Shown piece by piece: positions 57,395 through 64,000 of a stretch of DNA of 64,000 bases (within the stretch, counting starts at the first letter, position 1; every line of letters begins with the position of its first letter). The notes under the pieces are model-generated. The model worked only from the letters and a program-made list of their open reading frames with translations, searched no databases and was not told the DNA's origin. The stretch is taken from the NCBI GenBank assembly GCA_028455995.1, contig JABELC010000006.1, positions 2,356,001 to 2,420,000 of the forward strand, written 5' to 3'. The stretch comes from Scleromitrula shiraiana (taxonomy: Eukaryota; Ascomycota; Leotiomycetes; Helotiales; Sclerotiniaceae). The position numbers were made by a program, and so were the translations under genes.

Positions 57395-59193
57395 ATGTCT
57401 CAACTCAAAGATGACGAGAAGCCAGATACTCTAACCGAGAAGGCACTAGAGTCATCAGCCACATCAATCAACAACCAATCCCTCAATATCCCTAAAATCA
57501 ATGGTGATCTCTCCGAGAATACATCTGTCTCGGCACTAGGAGAAACAAACCCAGAGAAACAACAAACACCAGCCGAAGAGGTACCGCCCAGAGAAATCAG
57601 TGGATGGAAATGGGGAATAGTCGTCTCCACAATCCTCAGCTCAACCTTCCTCTTCGCTCTCGACAATACCATCGTAGCAGATATCCAAGCAGTAATCGTC
57701 CTTGCTTTTGACGACGTCTCCAAACTTACCTGGCTGAGTGTTGGATTCCTCATTGGAGCTGCTAGCACGAATCTAGTATGGGGTAAAATCTATGGTCAAT
57801 TCAATGCAAAATGGACATACATCTTCTCGATGGTGATATTCGAGGTTGGTTCTGCTCTTTGCGGTGGTGCACCTACTATGAACGCGTTGATCGTTGGACG
57901 AGCATTGTGTGGTTTTGGTGGTTCCGGTGCTTACGTGGGGGTTATGGCTCTGTTGGCTGCTACTACTACCATTCATGAACGCCCTATGTATATTGGTGGT
58001 ACAGGGATGACTTGGGGTTTAGGAACTGTGCTTGGCCCAATCATTGGAGGTAAGATCAACATTGCAAATTTGTTCTCCTAGTAGTACTTTGTACTAACTA
58101 TTTGATAGGTGCTTTTACTGATTCATCTGCTGGGTGGAGATGGGCATTTTATCTCAACCTATGTATTGGTGCTGTATGTGCTCCAGTTTACATCTTTATG
58201 CTCCCCAACGCGGATCCCCGTCCAGGAGTCAGTTTCCTCCACCGTGCAAAGGAAGTCGACTACGTCGGAGCCGTCCTTATTATCGGCGCTTTCATCTCAG
58301 GAGTCATGGCCGTCTCTTTTGGAGGCATTACCTATCCCTGGGATAGCGGGAAAATCATCGGTTTGTTTGTCTGTTCCGGAGTCCTCTTCATTCTATTCGG
58401 AATCCAACAAGTCTACACCATTTTCACCACATTGTCTCGTCGTATTTTCCCGGTACAATTCATGAAATCTAGAACAATGCTCATTCTATTTTGTATGACC
58501 GCTTGTGGTGGTACAGCGATTTTCGTTCCTATCTATATGATACCTATCTTCTTCCAATTCACACGCAATGATAGCGCCCTGGAAGCTGGTGTTCGTCTCC
58601 TCCCCTATATCATGTTCATGATCTTTGCCATCATCTCAAACGGAGCTATCCTTTCCGCTTACGGTTACTATATGCCATGGTATACAGTTGGTGGTGCACT
58701 TGTCACGACAGCGGGTGCACTCATGTATACCGTTGATGTTCATACAAGTGTGGCCCGTATATACGGGTACACCATTATCCTCGGATTTGCCGACGGTCTC
58801 TTCGCCCAAGCATCATTTTCCGTCGCCCAAGCCATCGTTGAACCCGAATTCGTTGCTTCAGCTGTGGGATTTATCACTTGTGCTCAAGTAGCTGGAACTA
58901 CTATTGCTCTTGCGATTGCAAACTCGGTGTTCTTGAATAGCAGTCAGAAAGCTATTGAGGCTATTTTACCCGGTGTACCCGTTGCGGAAATTCAACAGGC
59001 TATTGCGGGGGCGGGAAGTGATTTTGTCAAGAGCTTGTCCGCTACGGATAGGGAGAAGGTTATTGAGGCGGTTGTGAGCTCGATGGGGAAAACTTATGCG
59101 ATGGTTATTACGGCTGGTGCATTTACGCTGGTATTGAGTTTTGCTATGAAGAGGGAGAAGTTGTTTATGAGTGCTGCTATGGGTGGTGCTTGA
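57395..59193 (+). CDS. MFS drug:H+ antiporter, DHA2 family (14 TM)
   Basis: Exons 57395-58049 and 58109-59193 give 579 residues. A hydrophilic N-tail of about 75 residues (Glu/Ser/Asn/Pro rich) precedes the first helix WGIVVSTILSSTFLFALDNT, which ends in the LDxT(I)V motif of DHA2 pumps. LTWLSVGFLIGAASTNLVWG and GKIYGQFNAKWTYIFSMVIF (motif A region) follow, then GRALCGFGGSGAYVGVMALL (motif B), TGMTWGLGTVLGPIIGGAFT across the intron (motif C, antiporter signature) and SSAGWRWAFYLNLCIGAVCA. About 14 helices in all. Such pumps export toxins, azoles or own metabolites at the plasma membrane; no producing cluster is adjacent, so general efflux is most likely. The start is the ATG at 57395, the first in frame. 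Confidence 0.93.
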
Positions 59194-59521
59194 TTGGGCA
59201 TAGATGGATGATTAGATATGCATGATTGAATCGGTTTGGGAATTATATATGGGATAGATGATTAGATGTAGATATGATAGAACTTGTTTAATATTATAAT
59301 TTTAGAATAGATTCGTTTTCTACATTGCGCTTTCATGGTTTTCATGTGTTATTATTTTCGTCTGTAGGAAGTTGCACCATAATTCGTTCACTTGGTTATA
59401 ATGATTAAATGGAGAGATTCTGCGAAATATAACAGCATGAATATCCTACAGATATCAGCAACACCTCAATCAAACCACCAAATAGATTACGCAATACATA
59501 GGATTTCAAAAATCCATTCGA
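59194..59521. other. Intergenic
   Basis: 3' flank between the DHA2 pump and the P450 fragment; no gene. Confidence 0.6.
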
Positions 59522-59835
59522 TTACAACAAGACCCTCACCCCTCTTCCACTGCTCCTCGGCACAAACAGATCAGCCTGTACTCTAACATCATTTTCTTCT
59601 GTCTCAAATAACTGCATATCCTGAAATGTCCAAATTATATAAGAGAATCCCAAATATAACTCCGCAAATGCTAAGTTCATGCCCAAACAAGATCTAGGTC
59701 CGCGATGAAAAGAAAGTAAATATTTAGTCGGTGGATTGGGTACCAGCCATCGTTCTGGGACAAAAGAATGAGAGGAGGGGTGTATCTTTGGTGATAGGTG
59801 GGTATGTAGCACTGTGAGACTCGTTGGTACCTATT
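59522..59835 (-). pseudogene. Cytochrome P450 C-terminal fragment with heme motif
   Basis: About 100 residues from the end of a P450: LHTHLSPKIHPSSHSFVPER (the PERF/PERW region), then the heme-binding loop FHRGPRSCLGMNLAFAELYL with the axial Cys, and a normal C-terminal tail ending VRVLL before TAA at 59524-59522. It appears to open after an AATAG acceptor at about 59836. Upstream on the minus strand to 60230 I found no ExxR helix or I-helix (A/G)GxxT. This is therefore the last exon of a P450 whose front part is gone. It could be part of a larger degraded gene. Confidence 0.7.
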
Positions 59836-60710
59836 CTACTCGTTAGAACTTAGTTGTAAGAATAGCTAGAAGCTAAAATAGTGTTGGGCAATCAAGGCTA
59901 GATATTAGTTTGAAACAGACCTACCAGACATTCACTATCACCCAGTCATTCCTTGTATCTTACGGCGAGCATAGATGTTATAAACAATATGGAGGCTTCC
60001 AATTATAAATTAAGTGCTTCAGATTCTTCCAACTTTGCAGAAATTCAGGACTAAATGTGCATAAATGACTGATGCAATGTTCAACCTTATTGTTACATTT
60101 CAACGAATCTATGAGAGGCGAGGCAACGATCCGACGAGGAGGTGATCGAGATTCTCTCATGTGTCTGTGAGGCTTGTGAAAGGGGCTACTCGAAAGTTCT
60201 GATCGATGAGTTTGCACTACCTTTCACAAAATTACCTCTATATTCCATGGATGTTATAATCGTGATGTTTTTGCTCAATGGTGAGTTTAAGGGTTCCTTA
60301 TGAAGCAGTCAATTGCCTTTGAGTGTTAGATGATAGAAATAAATATTGAGAGTTGTTTCAGAAAAATAAATAAAATAGTTAAATACTCTTACGGATCAAG
60401 CAGTCATCAAGTCCATTGATTTTCATGTCGACTCCGATGGCAAGAACAGGGTATGATTGAGGCGTGGTTGAAGTAGGGTGCAGCGGAGCAGATAGAAACT
60501 TGCCTTCATGTATCTTGTTTAGCTACAAAGTAATCCATGAATTCAACATATTCCATTACAGCCAACCATCTCGATTTTCGAAGTGGACTATTTGCCAGAG
60601 CCTGAAACCGAATTAGATGATAAAATTCATCGGAAATCCAAGTAAGAATCAGACATTGAAAGTCTATTCAATGCTTCAAAACACCCTATATACCACATAA
60701 TTTCCACATT
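59836..60710. other. Intergenic
   Basis: A short minus-strand exon-like frame at about 60510-60613 (SPLRKSRWLAVMEYVEFMDY between CAG and GTAG) has no recognised family. Otherwise nothing seen. Confidence 0.4.
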
Positions 60711-61103
60711 TCATCCCAGAACCCCGAGTAACAAACTCCCAACCACCGTCAACAAAGGAGCATACCCCCAATGACTCCACTCCGCCCCCGTCCCCGCCCT
60801 CAAACAAACCACCCCATCCGTAACAGCCACCCCGCTGCCCGCAATCAAAATCCAACCCAAAGCTTTACGATTTCCAAAATACGTTGCCGCATAAATGGCT
60901 ATTCCCATGAAGATATCTCTGATCCCATAGACAATCATTAAAGAATCGACCAATTTTCGATCAGATGGGGAAACGGGCGGGGAGAATTTGAAAAATGTGA
61001 GGGCGTGGGTGGGACGGATGATGGCGTTGATTCCTGATCCTATGAATATTGTTGCGAAGATTGAGGCGGCTCCGCGGAGGGATCGTGATTGTGATATAGG
61101 CAT
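60711..61103 (-). CDS. DUF4267-like small integral membrane protein
   Basis: Single exon, 130 residues, four hydrophobic helices: SIFATIFIGSGINAIIRP, LMIVYGIRDIFMGIAIYAAT, LGWILIAGSGVAVTDGVVCL and YAPLLTVVGSLLLGVLG. The spacing and the GIRD motif after helix 2 match the DUF4267 family of fungal four-helix membrane proteins, whose function is unknown. The start ATG is at 61103. The gene ends 14 bp before an unrelated exon-like frame on the same strand. Intact. Confidence 0.8.
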   Translation of the reverse strand: MPISQSRSLRGAASIFATIFIGSGINAIIRPTHALTFFKFSPPVSPSDRKLVDSLMIVYGIRDIFMGIAIYAATYFGNRKALGWILIAGSGVAVTDGVVCLRAGTGAEWSHWGYAPLLTVVGSLLLGVLG

Positions 61104-62185
61104 ATTGTGTGATTGACTCCTCAGGACAGAAGGAGTTGGTGGATTTGTGATGCGGGGTATGGATTTCTCGGTTTGGTTTCTAGGTTTAGACTTTAGACTC
61201 TAAAGTGAAGAAAGACACTGTTCATTTGGTTTTCGAGACAGAAGTATATGTAATATATAATAACATCGGGGTTTCTCATGTTACTGATGCTTTGCAGTTG
61301 CTTTTATGACTTGTAGTCAGAAATCCGGGGTAAATGGCTTGGCTTATATCAGCCACATAGCGGAAATTACCCGTAGTTATAAAATGCTATAGGTATACTA
61401 CATTAGGGTTAGAATGTACGTTTGAACAAGAGATTTAATATTGTTCAACATCCGGAGTAAAAAAGACTTTGAAAACTTATAAGTATTAGATATAAAATCT
61501 AGTTCCCAAAAATTCTAGGACTACTCGTTCTAGATGATGATTACCAAAAGTCGTGATCGCGACACCGTTGACATGGCATGACTCGGTTCACACTACTGTG
61601 TAGTAACAACTTTCATTTCCCATTACATCACCGCATAAAACAGCTCATTAGATACTATAATCACGAATACAAGTGATAGACACGGTAAAAATGTTAATAT
61701 CAAAAACTTCCCATATTATTCTCCTTCTCAATCTGGCCGAGAATCCGGACTGTTCCATCGCCACCTAACTTTATGCATGGTACCTTACCGTGCACGATAC
61801 CCTAACAGGAAGGTTGATTATCGGAACGTTTGCATATGGATGGGTTTGTTACTTGGCTATGCCGACCTGCGCTTCCTACGCCAGCCATTTTGTTGATAAG
61901 GTGTGGGAGGAACGATACGATGACATGGATGGGTACATAGTTGTACTGCATGATGTACTGTTGATGTACTGATGTGACGGTATTACAATATGGAAATTCA
62001 GGTACGCTAGGTGATGTACGATTATGTTGTGGATATATGGGAGCTTGATGAGAAGCATATAAGAGATCTACCTACCCCTCATTTATACTTAAGATCTGTT
62101 GGTACAAGAACAAGCTTTCTTGATCTTTCCCTTTTTCTTGTGTCCTTTGGATCATAATTGGGGGCGATAGCTTGATTGATTCAAA
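61104..62185. other. Intergenic; divergent promoters
   Basis: Between the DUF4267-like gene (minus) and the sedolisin gene (plus). A short plus frame at 61790-61972 has no supporting features. CT-rich leader precedes 62186. Confidence 0.6.
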
Positions 62186-64000
62186 ATGGTGACTTCAATT
62201 ACTCGTACTGCTCTTGCGGCAGTAGTTTTTACAGCTACTTTGGTTATGAGCTCACCTATTAAAGCTCGTACTCCATATGCTGTTAAGGAAACACATTTTG
62301 TACCACCTCAATGGAAGAGGGTAGGATCTGCGGTTGGGGATTCTTTGATCAATTTGCAGATTGGGTTGAAGCAGGGCCAATTTGAAGAATTGGAAAGACA
62401 TCTTTACGAAGGTATGTTTTTGGAATCTTATCGTTTGTAACAACAATCAATGACTTATGTTTCATCCACAATTACGTCAAAATAGAGATCACTGCAAATA
62501 ATATTCAATTACTGATGGAATTATAGTATCTGATCCAACTCATCATCGATATGGTCAACATCTTAGTGCAGATGAAGTACATAACCTTGTAAAACCAGCC
62601 GATGATACCTTCGACCTTGTCCACGAATGGCTTTCAGACAACAATATCGAAGCATCAAGACTTGAATATAGTCCAGCAAAAGATTGGATTAAAATCACAT
62701 TATCAATTGAAGATGTAGAAAGTCTTCTAGATACCAAATATTCTCTCTACAATCATGAAGATGGAGAATATATCGTTCGAACCCCAGAATGGTCACTTCC
62801 AATCCATCTCCACGAACATATCGAAACCATCCAACCAACAACTTCCTTCTTTAGACCCCGTGCTCAAGCAAAATCAATGAAGAAAGTTAACACAATCAAC
62901 GAATATCACCCTCTTCCACCATCAGCCTACAACCCACCCACTGTAGGACAAACCGCTGCAGACGTATGCAACGTCTCAGCCGTAACCCCCGATTGTCTCC
63001 GAACCCTCTACGGAACCATCGACTATAAAGTCCAATCCGCACACAAGAACAAAGTAGCACTAACCAACTACCTCGGCGAATCCAACAACCGGTCCGACAC
63101 CAAGCTCTTCCTCGAAAAATACCGCCCCGAAGCCGCCTCCGCAGCCTACACATTCGAGGTGCAAATAATCGCCGGGGGAAACAACGAGCAAGGCCAAGAA
63201 AACGCCACCGAGCTCGCCGCAGGCAAAGACCTAGAAGGAAACCTCGACTCCGAAACCATTCTCGGCATTGCCTATCCCACCCCTCTCATCGCATACACCA
63301 CAGGCGGAAGTCCCCCTTTCATCCCCGACACCCAAACACCCACCGACACCAACGAACCCTACCTCGTCTGGCTACAACACATGCTCTCGCAATCCGACTC
63401 GGCACTCCCAGGCGTAGTAAGCAACTCGTACCAAGACACCGAGCAAACCGTGCCCTATTCATACGCCCTCTCCGTGTGCAAAGGCTTCGCGCAGCTAGGC
63501 GCACGCGGGGTATCCGTCCTCTTCGGCAGCGGCGACAACGGCGTCGGCGCAGACAGGACATGCGTTTCCAACGACGGCAAAAACGCCCCCACGTACCTCG
63601 CCATGTTCCCCTCCACCTGCCCCTACGTGACGTCCGTCGGGGGCACCAAATCCATCAACCCCGAAGTCGTCGCCACCGATGCGAGAAACGGATACGTATC
63701 CGGCGGAGGCTTCTCCCGCTACTTCCCGCGTCCGAAATGGCAAGATGCCGCCGTAACACCTTACCTGGCTTCGCTCCCGGCTAACCTCTCCGCTTCCTCT
63801 CCCTTGTACAACGCAAGTGGACGAGGCTTCCCGGATATCGCGGCACAGGGATACCGATTCATAACGGTATGGAACGGGACGATTGTCCCGCTGGACGGAA
63901 CATCGGCGGCCACGCCGACGGCGAGCGCGATTCTGGCGCTTGTGAACGATGCGTTGATTGCGGCGGGGAAGAGTCGCTTGGGGTGGCTGAATCCGTGGTT
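62186..64000 (+). CDS. Secreted sedolisin (tripeptidyl-peptidase, S53), 3' end outside window
   Basis: Acid serine-carboxyl protease released to the medium; relatives cut tripeptides from protein N-termini and are used by plant-pathogenic fungi for nutrition at low pH. Exon 1 is 62186-62411 and exon 2 runs from 62527 past the right edge. Signal peptide about residues 1-22 (ALAAVVFTATLVMSSPI), then a pro-kumamolisin prodomain (WKRVGSAVGDSLINLQIGLK; DPTHHRYGQHLSADEVHNLV). The mature domain shows CRTLYGTIDY-type entry (CLRTLYGTIDYKVQS), Glu and Asp of the active site in DLEGNLDSETILG (E-x3-D), the oxyanion Asp in FGSGDNGVG and the Ser in DGTSAATPTASAIL. Predicted glycosylation sites (NRS, NAT, NLS, NAS, NGT) are present. 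GC content rises sharply from about 62930 on. The calcium-binding C-terminus is missing from the window. Confidence 0.93.

Noticed and set aside
52144..59193. Secondary-metabolite cluster (two MFS transporters, P450 fragment)
   Set aside because: No polyketide, peptide or terpene synthase nearby; the P450 is only a fragment.
1..64000. CRISPR arrays, bacterial operons or ribosome binding sites
   Set aside because: Nuclear fungal DNA; none seen.

Overview
The window is nuclear DNA of a filamentous ascomycete. Genes lie on both strands, carry short GT..AG introns of about 50-110 bp, and encode fungal families (LIM-RhoGAP, Alg6, 2EXR, fungal rhodopsin-like, DAL5-type and DHA2-type transporters, sedolisin). 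AT-rich, low-complexity blocks between gene islands and the general look of the proteins suggest a leotiomycete of the Botrytis/Sclerotinia kind. That placement is an impression, not a result. For eleven multi-exon genes I placed the splice sites by eye, and each model sums to a whole number of codons.

Layout: 1-1327 holds the 5' part of a UBE2Z-like ubiquitin-conjugating enzyme (minus). 1.3-4.2 kb is repeat-rich spacer with a 9-bp minisatellite. 4.2-8.1 kb is a LIM/RhoGAP regulator, and 9.5-10.8 kb an Erg26-like sterol dehydrogenase. 11.3-15.5 kb holds two broken, divergently arranged genes: one resembling fungal gasdermin-like proteins and one a subtilisin-like protease with a long helical N-terminal part. 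16.5-18.3 kb is Alg6, and 19.5-21.2 kb a membrane-anchored cupredoxin-like protein. 21-25.5 kb is nearly gene-free. At 25.5-26.7 kb is a Vps62-domain protein with a C-terminal part that looks like a beta-pore-forming module. 27-31.4 kb has a P450 tail fragment, two small membrane proteins and a methyltransferase. 33.2-34.7 kb is a fungal rhodopsin-domain membrane protein, followed by a 1.6-kb AT-rich block. 37.2-39.2 kb is an APC permease, and 40.0-41.1 kb a multiply broken conserved gene beside an inverted-repeat element at 41.2-41.9 kb. Then come an epoxide-hydrolase-like gene (43.6-44.8), a 2EXR protein (46.2-47.3), a one-TM surface glycoprotein (48.2-49.6), a DAL5-type transporter (52.1-53.9), a second short inverted-repeat element (54.5-54.7), a small unknown gene (54.9-55.5), a DHA2 efflux pump (57.4-59.2), a P450 fragment, a DUF4267-like membrane protein and the 5' part of a secreted sedolisin running off the right end.

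Housekeeping genes (E2, RhoGAP, Erg26-like, Alg6) are intact and sit in the left third. The middle and right parts look like accessory genome: transporters, detoxification-type enzymes, gene relics, AT-rich blocks and small transposon-like elements. I see no convincing biosynthetic cluster. The most interesting locus is the relic pair at 11.3-15.5 kb, because in other fungi gasdermin-like pore formers are encoded beside the protease that activates them and the two act together in programmed cell death. Here both appear dead.
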